Shown piece by piece: positions 1-10,641 of a stretch of DNA of 64,000 bases (the first letter of the stretch is position 1; every line of letters starts with the position of its first letter). Origin of the DNA: Streptomyces fumigatiscleroticus (GTDB lineage Bacteria > Actinomycetota > Actinomycetes > Streptomycetales > Streptomycetaceae); contig NZ_BMQF01000002.1 in NCBI RefSeq assembly GCF_014647975.1, positions 310,001 to 374,000 of the forward strand, read 5' to 3'. The notes below the pieces were generated by a model, which saw only the letters and a program-made list of their open reading frames with translations, was not told the DNA's origin and searched no databases. A program made the position numbers and the translations under genes.

Positions 1-778
1 CGCTCACATGCAGGTCGGCCAAGGCCGGCACCCGCGTCCGCAGGCGGTCCGCCAGGGCCGACGCCCGGTCGGGGGCGGCGAGATGGTGGACGGCGATGTC
101 GACCCGGGCGCTGCCCGCCCGGTCGGCCACGATCTCCTCCAGGCGGGCGATCGCCTTCGACGCCGTCCGCACCTTCTCCAGGGGTTCGATACGGCCGCCG
201 GCCAGTTGCAGCAGCGGTTTCACCGCGAGCGCGGAGCCGAGCAGTGCCTGCGCGGCTCCGATACGTCCGCCGCGGCGCAGATAGTCGAGGGTGTCGACGT
301 AGAAGTGGGCGGACGTGCCCGCGGCCCGCTTCTCCGCGGCCATGACCGCTTCGTCCACCGTGCCGCCCGTCTCCGCCGTCTCGGCGGCGGCGAGCGCGCA
401 GAAGCCGAGCGCCATCGCGATCATCCCGGTGTCCACCACACGGACCGGCACCGGCGCCTCGCGGGCCGCGAGGACGGCCGCGTCGTAGGTGCCGGAGAGC
501 TCGGCCGAGAGGTGGAGGGACACGATGCCGGTGGCGCCGGAGTCGGCGACTTGCCGGTAGGTCTTGGCGAAGAGCTCGGGGCTGGGCCGGGACGTGGTGA
601 CCGGGCGCCGTTTCTGGAGCGCCTGGGCCAGGGCCCGGGTCGAGATCTCGGTGCCCTCGTCGAGTGCCCGGTCCCCGAGGACGACGGTCAGGGGCACCGC
701 CGTGATGCCGTGGCGCTCCATCGTCCGCGCCGGCAGGTAGGCCGTTGAATCGGTGACGATCGCGACATGGCGGGACAT
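1..778 (-). CDS. DegV family protein (3' end cut by window edge)
   Basis: DegV proteins bind fatty acids and, as FakB subunits, present them to a fatty-acid kinase. The visible 259 residues begin MSRHVAIVTDSTAYLP, the family's N-terminal signature with the T-D-S-T motif. Further in are TSRPSPE (about residue 60) and GTYDAA-type segments, and DYLRRGGRIGAA near the middle. Only the last 20 or so residues of a typical 280-residue DegV are missing. The ATG at 778 has no Shine-Dalgarno sequence, but TAACCT lies 7 nt upstream, so a leaderless transcript is likely. Family assignment is firm; the ligand cannot be read from sequence. Confidence 0.9.
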   Translation of the reverse strand, partial: MSRHVAIVTDSTAYLPARTMERHGITAVPLTVVLGDRALDEGTEISTRALAQALQKRRPVTTSRPSPELFAKTYRQVADSGATGIVSLHLSAELSGTYDAAVLAAREAPVPVRVVDTGMIAMALGFCALAAAETAETGGTVDEAVMAAEKRAAGTSAHFYVDTLDYLRRGGRIGAAQALLGSALAVKPLLQLAGGRIEPLEKVRTASKAIARLEEIVADRAGSARVDIAVHHLAAPDRASALADRLRTRVPALADLHVS

Positions 779-849
779 GAGCTGGAGGTTACCTGTCGTG
801 GGGTTCGCGCGGCAGCCCGGCCTTTCTCACCTGCCCGGTCGTGACCGAA

Positions 850-1587
850 TCATGTCGTGCTCTCGGGACGGGTCTCCTTCTGCCAGGGATACGTCGGGCG
901 TCGGCCCGGCGGGGTGATGGCGGGACGCGTCGGCTCCCCGGCCGTGTCGGAGCCGGGTGTCTCCTCCGGCCGGGTCTGCCGGGACGCCGGGCCGCCGGCG
1001 GGCGGGGCGTCGGGCCACGGGGGCTGCACGGGCGGCTCTTCCGCCCCGGCCCAGTGCCGCAGGGCGCCGGCCTCGACATCGATCTGCGCGGCGAGCGTGT
1101 CCAGGTCGTCGTCGGCGAAGCGGCGGGCACGGTCGCGGGCCGCCCAGCGCAGCGAGTCCGCCGAGCTGGTGATGCGCTCGGTGCGCTCGCGCAGGGCGGG
1201 CAGCTGCTCGGCGAGCGCGGCGCGGTCCGGTTCGGACTCCATGCGCCGCAGGTCGTCGTCCAGTTCGTATCCGTGCGCGCTGAGGCGCTGGAAGAGGGCG
1301 AGGGACTCCTTGAGGGACTCGTCGTCGGCCGCGCCCGCGTTCAGGGCCTCCTGCGTGGCCCGCATCGACGTGCGCAGCCTGAGCCGCAGTTGCGCGAGTT
1401 CGCCCGCCGGTCCGGGCTGGGCGAAGGACTTGGCCCGCAGGGTGTGGTCCTCGACCGTACGGCGGGCCTGGGTGATGGTGCGGTCCACGCCCCGCTTGGC
1501 GGCACCCACCACCTTCACCGTGGCGTAGGCACCGAGCACCATGAAGAGGACGAAGAGCAGGGCGAAGACTGCGATCACTGCTTCCAC
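850..1587 (-). CDS. Conserved membrane-anchored protein with coiled-coil-like middle
   Basis: A 245-residue protein of unknown function. One hydrophobic segment at about residues 3-28 (AVIAVFALLFVLFMVLGAY) is followed by a long charged, helical, heptad-like region (about 30-165) rich in Arg, Glu, Ala and Leu. The C-terminal tail (about 175-245) is proline- and glycine-rich. This predicts an N-terminal anchor with a cytoplasmic or wall-facing rod. The GTG start at 1587 follows AAGGAGGAG with 5 nt spacing, a strong ribosome site. It lies between leuS and degV in the same orientation. No enzyme motif is visible. Confidence 0.75.
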   Translation of the reverse strand: MEAVIAVFALLFVLFMVLGAYATVKVVGAAKRGVDRTITQARRTVEDHTLRAKSFAQPGPAGELAQLRLRLRTSMRATQEALNAGAADDESLKESLALFQRLSAHGYELDDDLRRMESEPDRAALAEQLPALRERTERITSSADSLRWAARDRARRFADDDLDTLAAQIDVEAGALRHWAGAEEPPVQPPWPDAPPAGGPASRQTRPEETPGSDTAGEPTRPAITPPGRRPTYPWQKETRPESTT

Positions 1588-1737
1588 GGCACTCCTCCTT
1601 CGGCCCTGGGGCCTGCCGCGGCACCCGGCGCGCCGCTCTTCAACGGTAAACGCCGCGGGCAGGTCCGGGGTTCCAGCGAAACCCCGAACCTGCCCGTAGG
1701 GGAGTACCCCGAGCGGGTGTGCACCGCCCGGTGGGTG

Positions 1738-4620
<2,883 letters not shown>

Positions 4621-4660
4621 AGCTCCATCGATCGTCTCTGCCTGCGGCTGCGATGTGCGG

Positions 4661-4690
4661 GAAACGAAAAATCCCCTCGCACAGGAGGGG
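4661..4690 (-). terminator. Attenuator terminator upstream of leuS
   Basis: Read on the minus strand, CCCCTC (4690-4685) pairs with GAGGGG (4678-4673) around a 6-nt loop and is followed by ATTTTT (4672-4667), an intrinsic-terminator structure. It ends about 40 nt before the leuS start and 47 nt after the leader-peptide stop, so it acts on leuS itself rather than on an upstream gene. A separate 9-bp stem, CCGGCCACC with GGTGGCCGG (4705-4730), lies between the leader ORF and the terminator and may be the pause or anti-antiterminator element. Confidence 0.8.
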
Positions 4691-4736
4691 ACGCCGCGCC
4701 GATTCCGGCCACCCGATGACCGGTGGCCGGGACTGA

Positions 4737-4775
4737 TCAGCGCGGCCCGCTAAGCAGAAGGCGTACGGCACGCAT
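4737..4775 (-). CDS. leuL: leuS leader peptide [12 protein letters not shown]
   Basis: A 12-codon ORF with three consecutive leucine codons, CTT CTG CTT. CTT is a rarely used leucine codon in Streptomyces, which would sharpen stalling when Leu-tRNA is scarce. It precedes a hairpin, a terminator and leuS, the standard layout of ribosome-mediated attenuation. There is no Shine-Dalgarno sequence, but TACCCT stands 6 nt before the ATG, implying a leaderless leader mRNA. Leucine attenuation of leuS has been predicted for actinobacteria; the specific pairing here is inferred. Confidence 0.8.
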   Translation of the reverse strand: MRAVRLLLSGPR

Positions 4776-4897
4776 GGCGTCAGGGTACCGCAGGCCCCGA
4801 GCGCACCGCGACGCGCTTCCGGGGGCCGCCCCGGCATCGGGAGCCGCCCCGCCCCGCGCGGGCAGCGGCCCCGGCGCGATCCGAACCGAGGTCAGGG

Positions 4898-4912
4898 GTT
4901 ACTTCGCGTAAC
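4898..4912. promoter_or_regulatory. Inverted repeat in the divergent leuS/redox-pair region
   Basis: GTTAC-TTCGC-GTAAC is a 5-bp-arm inverted repeat in the intergenic gap between the divergent leuS leader and the plus-strand gene at 5049. The flanking DNA (4898-4980) is notably AT-rich for this genome. TAGAGT at 5000-5005 is a possible -10 box for the plus-strand operon. The repeat could be an operator; nothing in the sequence names the regulator. Confidence 0.3.
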
Positions 4913-5048
4913 ACCTTCTAAGGGGCATCACAACAACCACATGGCCCTTTGATAACAACGCAATAACTCAAACCTCGTACCCATCGGTAGGGCGCCACTT
5001 AGAGTGCGGCAGCGGGACCGCTTTCCCGAACCGCTCGGAGTTGCCCCC

Positions 5049-6338
5049 ATGAACTCTCGTCGTAGTAACAGTTCGCTCCCCAAACCGGGCCGCTCGGCCT
5101 ACGGGGCGGCGACGGCTGCCGTCCTGCTTCTCATACCCGTGATCGTGCTGGTCGGAGGTGACAGGGTCCGGGACTTCCTCAATTTCGGCGCGGGCGTCCT
5201 CTCCCTCGTCTCGCTCAGCTGCTCGGTGATCTGGGGCCTCGTCGCCCAGGACCGGATCTTCCTCGACACCCGGCAGCGGATCGTCGGGCAGGCGGTCCAC
5301 CGGACGACCGCGGTGGCCTCGATCGCGTTCCTTCTGCTGCACATCACCACCAAGATCGCACTGGACCACACCGAGCTGATCGCCGCGGTGATCCCCTTCT
5401 CGCTCGGTGTCACCGGCAGCGCCGGGCTCATCGGGCTCGGCTCCGTGGCCGGCCTCCTCATGATCTTCGTGGGCATCACGGGCGCGCTGCGCAGCGCCTT
5501 CGCCTCCCCCGCCCCGGTCGCCGCGCGGTGGCGTGCCATGCACATGCTGGCGTACCCGGCCTGGTGCGCCGCGCTGGTCCACGGCCTGTACGCGGGCCGC
5601 GCCGCCAAGCCGGTCTTCGTGTTCCTGTACGGCCTGTCCGTGCTCGGCGTCATGGCCGCCCTGGCGCTGCGCGCGGCGCCGCGCCCGGTCAAGCGCCGGA
5701 TCGCCGACCGGATCGCCGCGGTCGTGGGCGCCGAGGAGAAGCCGGGCCGCGAGGAGCTGGAGGCGAGCCGCGCCAGGACGGCGGAATCCGCGCTGCCGGG
5801 CTACGAGAACCAGCGGACGTCCCGGCCCGGTGCCGGCTCCCCCTCCGCGCCGCGGTCCGAGACGGCGGAGCGCCCCGTGGCCGCGGGGCCCGCGAACGGC
5901 TTCGCGGCGGCCTATCGCGCCGTCTCGGCGTCCCCGCGCGCGCGGGGACCCTTCACGGCCGACCGGACCGTGCCCATGGACCTGCCACCGGACATGCTCC
6001 CCACGGAGTCGATCCCGCGCGTCGACACCGGCGCCACCTCCGGCAGCTGGCCGATCCCCTCGCCGCCGCCGGTGGGCGAGGCGCCCCGGTCGGCCTACGA
6101 CCCGCTCGACGACACCGGCTACACCGTCCCGGCCTACGGCGGCACGGGCACCACCGGCTACGGCGCGAGTGATGTGTACGACACCGGTGAGACGAACACC
6201 TTCTACGGCACGTACAACCCGGACGACACCTACAACAACAGCGGTCCCGCCACTGAAACACTGCCCGGTGCCTCCTACGACTTCGAGGCACCGGGTTCGG
6301 GCGAACCTTGGAACACGCCTTCCGGAGGCTCTGAGTGA
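5049..6338 (+). CDS. Bis-histidine transmembrane protein, ferric-reductase-like, with Tyr/Gly-rich tail
   Basis: A 429-residue membrane protein with about five hydrophobic segments in residues 18-208. Four histidines sit in two membrane helices: H84 and H98 (VHRTTAVASIAFLLLH), and H165 and H178 (MHMLAYPAWCAALVH). Paired His spaced 13-14 apart on two helices is the arrangement that binds two b hemes in ferric-reductase-like and cytochrome b domains. Residues 210-429 form a charged, then Tyr/Gly/Asp-rich low-complexity cytoplasmic tail. ATG 5049 follows GGAG at 5037. The stop overlaps the GTG of the NuoF-like gene, so the two are translationally coupled and probably form one electron-transfer unit. 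Confidence 0.8.
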   Translation: MNSRRSNSSLPKPGRSAYGAATAAVLLLIPVIVLVGGDRVRDFLNFGAGVLSLVSLSCSVIWGLVAQDRIFLDTRQRIVGQAVHRTTAVASIAFLLLHITTKIALDHTELIAAVIPFSLGVTGSAGLIGLGSVAGLLMIFVGITGALRSAFASPAPVAARWRAMHMLAYPAWCAALVHGLYAGRAAKPVFVFLYGLSVLGVMAALALRAAPRPVKRRIADRIAAVVGAEEKPGREELEASRARTAESALPGYENQRTSRPGAGSPSAPRSETAERPVAAGPANGFAAAYRAVSASPRARGPFTADRTVPMDLPPDMLPTESIPRVDTGATSGSWPIPSPPPVGEAPRSAYDPLDDTGYTVPAYGGTGTTGYGASDVYDTGETNTFYGTYNPDDTYNNSGPATETLPGASYDFEAPGSGEPWNTPSGGSE

Positions 6339-7945
6339 ACGAGGCCCTGCCCGACGTACCCGAAGTCCGCGTGGTCGGCCTTCCCCAGCTCACGTCGGGC
6401 TTCGACCTTGTCGAACGACTTGACCTGCCCATGCACCTCAAGGTGCACGGGCCGCTCGAACCGATGGGCGGCGAGCAGCTCGCGCAGCTCGCCGAACGCA
6501 TCAACCTCAAGGGCCGCGGCGGCGCGGGCTTCCCCTTCCACAAGAAGCTGCGCTCGGTCGCCGAATCGGCGATCAAGCGCGGCGTCCGGCCGGTCGTCGT
6601 CGTCAACGGCAGCGAGGACGAGCCGGCCTGCCGCAAGGACACCGTGCTGATCAACCGGGCCCCGCACCTCATCCTGGACGGCGCGCTGCTGTGCGCCGAG
6701 GCGCTGGGCGCCCGCACGCTCGTGGTCGGCGTCACCCGCGAGTCCACGCAGCGTTCCATGGAGGCCGCGCTGGCCGAGCGCGGCCTGAGCAACGGGCGCC
6801 GATCGGCCCTCCGCGCGCGCGTGCAGCGCAATCCGGTGCGGATGGTCACCGGAGCCGCCGCCTCGCTGATCCGCTCCATCGACGGCGGTCCGGCGATCCC
6901 GCCCGGCCGCAAGATCAGCGCCTCCAGAAGCGGCGTCGGCGGCGCCCCCACCCTGCTGTCCAACGCAGAGACGTTCGCGCAGCTGGCCATCGCCGCCCGC
7001 ATCGGCCCGGAGCGCTACGGCAACACCGGCCTGTACGACGAGCCGGGCACCGTCATGCTCACGGTGTCCGGAGCGGTGGCCCGCCCCATGGTGATCGAGG
7101 TCCCCACGGGCGTGCCGCTGCGCTACGTCCTCCAGCTCGCCGGCGCCCCGCCGGTGCCGCAGGGCGTGCTGACGGGCGGGTACCACGGCAAGTGGATCGA
7201 CGCGGCGACCGTCAACGAGGCGATCGTCTCCCGCAACTCCCTCGACGCGGTGGGCGGTTCGCTCGGCGCCGGCGCCATCCTGCCGATCAGCCAGGAGACC
7301 TGCCCGCTCGGCGAGTCGCTGCGGGTGGCGCAGTGGCTGGCGGAGGAGAGCGCCGGCCAGTGCGGCCCCTGCTACCTCGGCCTGCCGGCCGCGGCGCGGG
7401 GCATGGAGGACATCCTGAACGGCGGTGGACCGACCGCTCTGGAGGCGCTCAAGCAGGTCGCCAGGAACGTCAAGCGGCGCGGTGCCTGCTCGCACCCGGA
7501 CGGCTCGGCCATGTTCCTGGAGTCGACCGTCAAGGCGTTCACGGACGACCTCGCCGCCCATGTCCTCGGCAACGGCTGCGGACGGCCCGTGGAGGGCGTT
7601 CTGCCGCTCTTCGAGAGCGGCAGGGCCCCGACGGGCATCCCGGGCGGCGGGGCGTCCGAGGAGAACGGCCCCAGCCGACAGAAGATCTACGTCGACTGGA
7701 CCCTGTGCCGGGGCCACGGCCTGTGCGCGGACATCCTCCCGGAGGTCTTCCAGCTCGGCGCCGACGGCTTCCCGACCGTGGCGCAGGCCCCGGTGCCGCG
7801 CTATGCGGAGGCGAAGGCGCTCCGCGCGGTGCGCCGCTGCCCGGCGCTCGCCCTGCGTATCGAGGAGGACGCCCGCGCCCAGGCGCCCTCCCGCAACCTG
7901 CCCGTCCTCTCCCAGGGCCGCGGACGCCGCGCCCTGGGCCGATGA
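6335..7945 (+). CDS. NuoF-like flavoprotein fused to a [3Fe-4S]-type ferredoxin
   Basis: The 536-residue protein has a NuoF-like part (about 40-405). GRGGAGFPFHKK (60-71) is the FMN/NAD(H) glycine-rich loop, NGSEDEPACRKD (91-102) the nucleotide site, and an SLBB-like segment lies at about 235-300. A cysteine cluster C343-C346-C385 corresponds to the Fe-S site, but the first Cys expected in CGxCxxC is Ala340. Residues 448-515 form a small ferredoxin with C458, C464 and C502 (CRGHGLC ... RCP), as in [3Fe-4S] ferredoxins of Streptomyces. GTG 6335 overlaps the upstream stop, with GGAGG 7 nt upstream. It likely passes electrons from NAD(P)H to the membrane partner; the acceptor is unknown. Confidence 0.85.
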   Translation: MNEALPDVPEVRVVGLPQLTSGFDLVERLDLPMHLKVHGPLEPMGGEQLAQLAERINLKGRGGAGFPFHKKLRSVAESAIKRGVRPVVVVNGSEDEPACRKDTVLINRAPHLILDGALLCAEALGARTLVVGVTRESTQRSMEAALAERGLSNGRRSALRARVQRNPVRMVTGAAASLIRSIDGGPAIPPGRKISASRSGVGGAPTLLSNAETFAQLAIAARIGPERYGNTGLYDEPGTVMLTVSGAVARPMVIEVPTGVPLRYVLQLAGAPPVPQGVLTGGYHGKWIDAATVNEAIVSRNSLDAVGGSLGAGAILPISQETCPLGESLRVAQWLAEESAGQCGPCYLGLPAAARGMEDILNGGGPTALEALKQVARNVKRRGACSHPDGSAMFLESTVKAFTDDLAAHVLGNGCGRPVEGVLPLFESGRAPTGIPGGGASEENGPSRQKIYVDWTLCRGHGLCADILPEVFQLGADGFPTVAQAPVPRYAEAKALRAVRRCPALALRIEEDARAQAPSRNLPVLSQGRGRRALGR

Positions 7946-7963
7946 CGGCGAGGCGCGTGTGAA

Positions 7964-7990
7964 GAAGCCGCCCGGCACCCGGGCGGCTTC
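7964..7990 (+). terminator. Hairpin after the NuoF-ferredoxin gene
   Basis: GAAGCCGCCCGG (7964-7975) pairs perfectly with CCGGGCGGCTTC (7979-7990) around a 3-nt loop, 19 bp after the stop. There is no U tract, as is common for Streptomyces terminators. Confidence 0.7.
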
Positions 7991-8175
7991 AGCCCGTGAG
8001 CACGACCGGCTCATCCCTGAGCTGTCCACACGTGGCGGACCGCAGTTCTGGGCCCAAGATCTCCCCCAGTGCCGGGGGCAGTCGCCGGCCGGGCTCATCC
8101 GGGCCGGGGGACCAGGGGCGTGACCGCCTCCCGGCACCGGACGGTCCTGACGCGCGAGCACAATCGGGACAACAA

Positions 8176-8209
8176 GAATCCCGCCGAGTCCGAAGACCCG
8201 GCGGGATTC
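8176..8209 (-). terminator. Terminator of the first tRNA-Ala gene
   Basis: On the minus strand an 11-bp stem, GAATCCCGCCG with CGGCGGGATTC, is followed by a T-rich stretch. It begins a few nt past the tRNA 3' end. A diverged version lies in the same place after the second tRNA copy (9735-9760). Confidence 0.75.
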
Positions 8210-8215
8210 CTTCTG

Positions 8216-8288
8216 TGGAGCTAAGGAGAATTGAACTCCTGACCTCCTGCATGCCATGCAGGCGCTCTACCAACTGAGCTATAGCCCC
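8216..8288 (-). tRNA. tRNA-Ala (anticodon GGC), copy 1
   Basis: The 73-nt gene folds as a complete cloverleaf. The acceptor stem is GGGGCTA with TAGCTCC plus discriminator A. The anticodon stem is CCTGC/GCAGG with loop ATGGCAT, giving anticodon GGC. The T arm contains GTTCAAT. CCA is not encoded. TAATGT at 8327-8332 on the minus strand is a possible -10 box. It is identical to the copy at 9804-9876. Confidence 0.97.
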
Positions 8289-8411
8289 TTGTTGTGTTCC
8301 GCCCGGTTTCCCCGGCGGCGACGCCAACATTACACGGTCCACCCCGCCCAACACCAAATCGGTTTCGCTCTGCCCCGGTTTGTCCGCTTCAGCCCCTTGC
8401 GGAGGCGCCGG

Positions 8412-8645
8412 TCAGGCCGTGACGAACGAGTAGAACCGTTTGAGCGTGCAGTGCTCCTCCAGGAGCCGGCCGTAGATCGGCTCCCCCTCCAGTTCCCGGT
8501 ACGTCTCGATCGGGTCGCCCTTTATGATCAGCGCCCGCGCGCACTCCTCGCACCAGTACTGGTAGTCGGGGTTGATCGGCTCCATGTCGCGGACGATCGG
8601 GGTGCCGCTGCCGCACCAGTCGCACTTCCGCCTGTGTGCACCCAT
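8412..8645 (-). CDS. Small zinc-ribbon protein (77 aa)
   Basis: MGAHRRKCDWCGSGTP and YWCEECARAL give two CxxC pairs (C8/C11 and C32/C35) of a zinc ribbon. The rest is a charged helical tail (about 40-77) without recognisable catalytic residues. The ATG at 8645 lies 3 nt after the stop of the neighbouring 57-residue zinc ribbon, so the two are probably co-translated. Function is unknown; RNA, DNA or protein binding are all compatible. Confidence 0.75.
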   Translation of the reverse strand: MGAHRRKCDWCGSGTPIVRDMEPINPDYQYWCEECARALIIKGDPIETYRELEGEPIYGRLLEEHCTLKRFYSFVTA

Positions 8646-8648
8646 CGA

Positions 8649-8822
8649 TCAGCTCCAGCTGTGGCCGCAGGCCGTGCACACGTAGGAGATCCCGCCGTTG
8701 TCGCCGAGTACTTGGGCGACATGCGCGGAACCGCAGGAGGGGCAACTGAGCCGGGTGGTCGTGTCCCGTGTCAACGCCGCTTCGAGGAAGTGATCGACCT
8801 CCTCGAAGATGCTCGCAGGCAT
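8649..8822 (-). CDS. Small zinc-ribbon protein (57 aa)
   Basis: The product starts MPASIFEEVDHFLEAAL and contains CPSC (27-30) and CTAC (49-52), a two-knuckle zinc ribbon, after a short N-terminal helix. A GGGAG-GGAG stretch upstream of ATG 8822 is the ribosome site. It is immediately upstream of the 77-residue zinc-ribbon gene in the same direction, forming a two-gene operon between the duplicated tRNA-Ala genes. No function can be assigned. Confidence 0.7.
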   Translation of the reverse strand: MPASIFEEVDHFLEAALTRDTTTRLSCPSCGSAHVAQVLGDNGGISYVCTACGHSWS

Positions 8823-8891
8823 CGCTACTCCCTCCCGTCGGGCCGCGCCCCCTTCCGGCCGTTTGATTCTGCCACGGCCGGACCAATACGG

Positions 8892-9640
8892 TCAGCGACG
8901 CCTCAGTACCAGTCCGGACACGGCACCCGCCGCGGCCGCTCCGGCCAGCGCGAACACGCACGCCGACAGCGCCTCCCCGTAGGTATACGCCCCCAAGGCC
9001 CCCAGTGCCTCAAGCCGGTTCGGGAACAGTGTGCCGAACGCCGCCACGCCGATCAGCCGGCCGAGCCGGGTGACCGTCGCGAGCAGGCCACCGGCGTCCG
9101 CCGCGTCCTCGGGCCGCACCGTCGTCGCCAGGGCCCGGGGTGAGCGTCGGGCTGAGGGCGAGCGCGAGGCCCGTGCCGACGCCCACGTAGGCGGCGTACA
9201 GCAGGATGCCGCCCGCCCCGCCGCCCTTCAGCACCAGGCCGATCCCGGAGCACCAGGCCGGGAAGGTCCAGGCCTCGCGCCCCCTCGGGCCCCATCGCGC
9301 CGTCCCGCGGCAGGACGCGCCGGCCGAGGAAGAACAGGGCGAGGCTCACCGGCACGTTGACGAGGAACACCGGCCGCCGGACGGTGCCGAACAGGTCGGC
9401 ACTGACCAGGATCCCGCCGAGCACCTGCCCGGCGGCGGCACCCACCGCGATGACCGCCGAGCAGGCGCCGAGCGCCCCGGCCGTGGCCGAGCCGGTCGCC
9501 CAGGTGTGCGCCGGTGATCAGGAGCATCGAGTACGTGATGGCATACCCGGCGATCACGAGTTGCAGATCCGCGCGCCGCAGGCGTGGAGGTCGGTGCCGA
9601 TGGCGGGTGCCGCGACGAACACTCCGGAGGACGCGGAGAC
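8892..9640 (-). pseudogene. Decayed MFS (DHA2-type) transporter
   Basis: Successive transporter fragments appear in different minus-strand frames. GVFVAAPAIGTDLHACGA lies near 9560-9620 and DLQLVIAGYAITYSMLL near 9500-9565. VFLVNVPVSLALFFLGRRV lies near 9290-9375, GILLYAAYVGVGTGLALAL near 9150-9220, and GGLLATVTRLGRLIGVAAFGT to the stop at 8892. Changing frames requires at least three or four frameshifts. The jump from the middle to the C-terminal helices means over 100 residues are missing relative to a roughly 480-residue DHA2 exporter. It cannot encode a working transporter. Confidence 0.8.
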
Positions 9641-9734
9641 GGCACGGCGCACGGCCCTGCTGCGGGAGCGGCGGGAGAAGCCGTGGTCGCCTCGGGCGCG
9701 GCGGACCGGCCGCAGGGTGTCCCGGCAACAAGAA

Positions 9735-9760
9735 ATCCCGCCCCCTGACGGGGACGGGAT
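9735..9760 (-). terminator. Terminator of the second tRNA-Ala gene
   Basis: On the minus strand ATCCCG-T-CCCC pairs with GGGG-G-CGGGAT around a 4-nt loop and is followed by TTCTTGTTG. It resembles the terminator of tRNA copy 1, including the distal TTCTTGTTG, which supports duplication of tRNA plus terminator. Confidence 0.7.
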
Positions 9761-9803
9761 CCTCATTCACCGATCCTTGACAACTCAACAGAGTGTCGAT
9801 CCG

Positions 9804-9876
9804 TGGAGCTAAGGAGAATTGAACTCCTGACCTCCTGCATGCCATGCAGGCGCTCTACCAACTGAGCTATAGCCCC
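9804..9876 (-). tRNA. tRNA-Ala (anticodon GGC), copy 2
   Basis: Identical over all 73 nt to the copy at 8216-8288, with the same cloverleaf, GGC anticodon and no encoded CCA. It is preceded by a good promoter (9913-9941) and followed by its own terminator. Confidence 0.97.
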
Positions 9877-9912
9877 TGGTGTTCTTCCCGCTCGGCGGGG
9901 CGAACAAGAAGA

Positions 9913-9941
9913 ACTTTAGCCTGCGACCTGCGGAAAGTGAA
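9913..9941 (-). promoter_or_regulatory. Promoter of tRNA-Ala copy 2
   Basis: On the minus strand TTCACT (9941-9936) and TAAAGT (9918-9913) are separated by 17 bp. They lie about 37 bp before the tRNA 5' end, as expected for a principal-sigma promoter with a short precursor leader. Confidence 0.55.
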
Positions 9942-9969
9942 ATCCGGGTCTCCGGGCCCACCCGCGCGC

Positions 9970-10641
9970 TCAGTCGTCGTCGCCGAGCACCGGCTCCGGC
10001 AGGCTGCCGGCGTTGTGCTCCAGCAGGCGCCAGCCGCGGGCGCCCTGGCCGAGGACGGACCAGCAGCAGTTGGACAGGCCGCCCAGGCTCTCCCAGTGGT
10101 GGGACTCCAGCCCGAGCAGGCGTCCGATGGTGGTGCGGATCGTGCCGCCGTGGCTGACCACGACGAGCGTGCCGTCCTCGGGCAGCTTCTCGGCGTGCCG
10201 GAGCACGACGGGGGCGGCGCGGTCGGCGACCTCGGTCTCCAGTTCGCCGCCGCCGCGGCGTACCGGCTCACCGCGCTTCCAGGCGGCGTACTCCTCGCCG
10301 TACCGGGCGATGATCTCCTCGTGCGTCAGTCCCTGCCAGACGCCCGCGTAGGTCTCGCGCAGCCCCTCGTCGTGGGTCACCTCCAGGCCGGTGAGCGCGG
10401 CGAGCTCGGCGGCGGTGTCCGCGGCGCGCCGGAGGTCGGAGGCGACGATCGCGTCGGGCCCGCAGCCGACGAGCAGCCGGGCGGCACGGCGGGCCTGGGC
10501 GACGCCCCGCTCGGTCAGCGGGACGTCCGTGGTGCCCTGGAAGCGGCGCTCCACGTTCCAGGAGGTCTGGCCGTGCCGCCACAGGATGATGCGGCGGCCG
10601 CGGCCCTGTTTGCCGTCGGTCACCTCACCGGTGGCGCTCAT
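9970..10641 (-). CDS. Histidine phosphatase (phosphoglycerate-mutase-like)
   Basis: The roughly 223-residue protein has the phosphohistidine motif WRHGQTSWN at about residues 22-30. A second catalytic region, ASDLRRAADTA, lies near 68-78. The acid residue sits in RETYAGVWQGLT, and SHGGTIRT near 165 supplies the second active-site His. This places it in the histidine phosphatase superfamily, acting on phosphorylated small molecules; the substrate is not evident. The ATG at 10641 overlaps the rsfS stop as ATGA. It shares the operon with rsfS, an arrangement I recall from other Streptomyces. Confidence 0.9.
   Translation of the reverse strand: MSATGEVTDGKQGRGRRIILWRHGQTSWNVERRFQGTTDVPLTERGVAQARRAARLLVGCGPDAIVASDLRRAADTAAELAALTGLEVTHDEGLRETYAGVWQGLTHEEIIARYGEEYAAWKRGEPVRRGGGELETEVADRAAPVVLRHAEKLPEDGTLVVVSHGGTIRTTIGRLLGLESHHWESLGGLSNCCWSVLGQGARGWRLLEHNAGSLPEPVLGDDD

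Noticed and set aside
8289-9803. Genomic island inserted at tRNA-Ala
   Set aside because: No integrase, no excisionase and no partial tRNA 3' end as an att site; two complete tRNA genes fit tandem duplication better.
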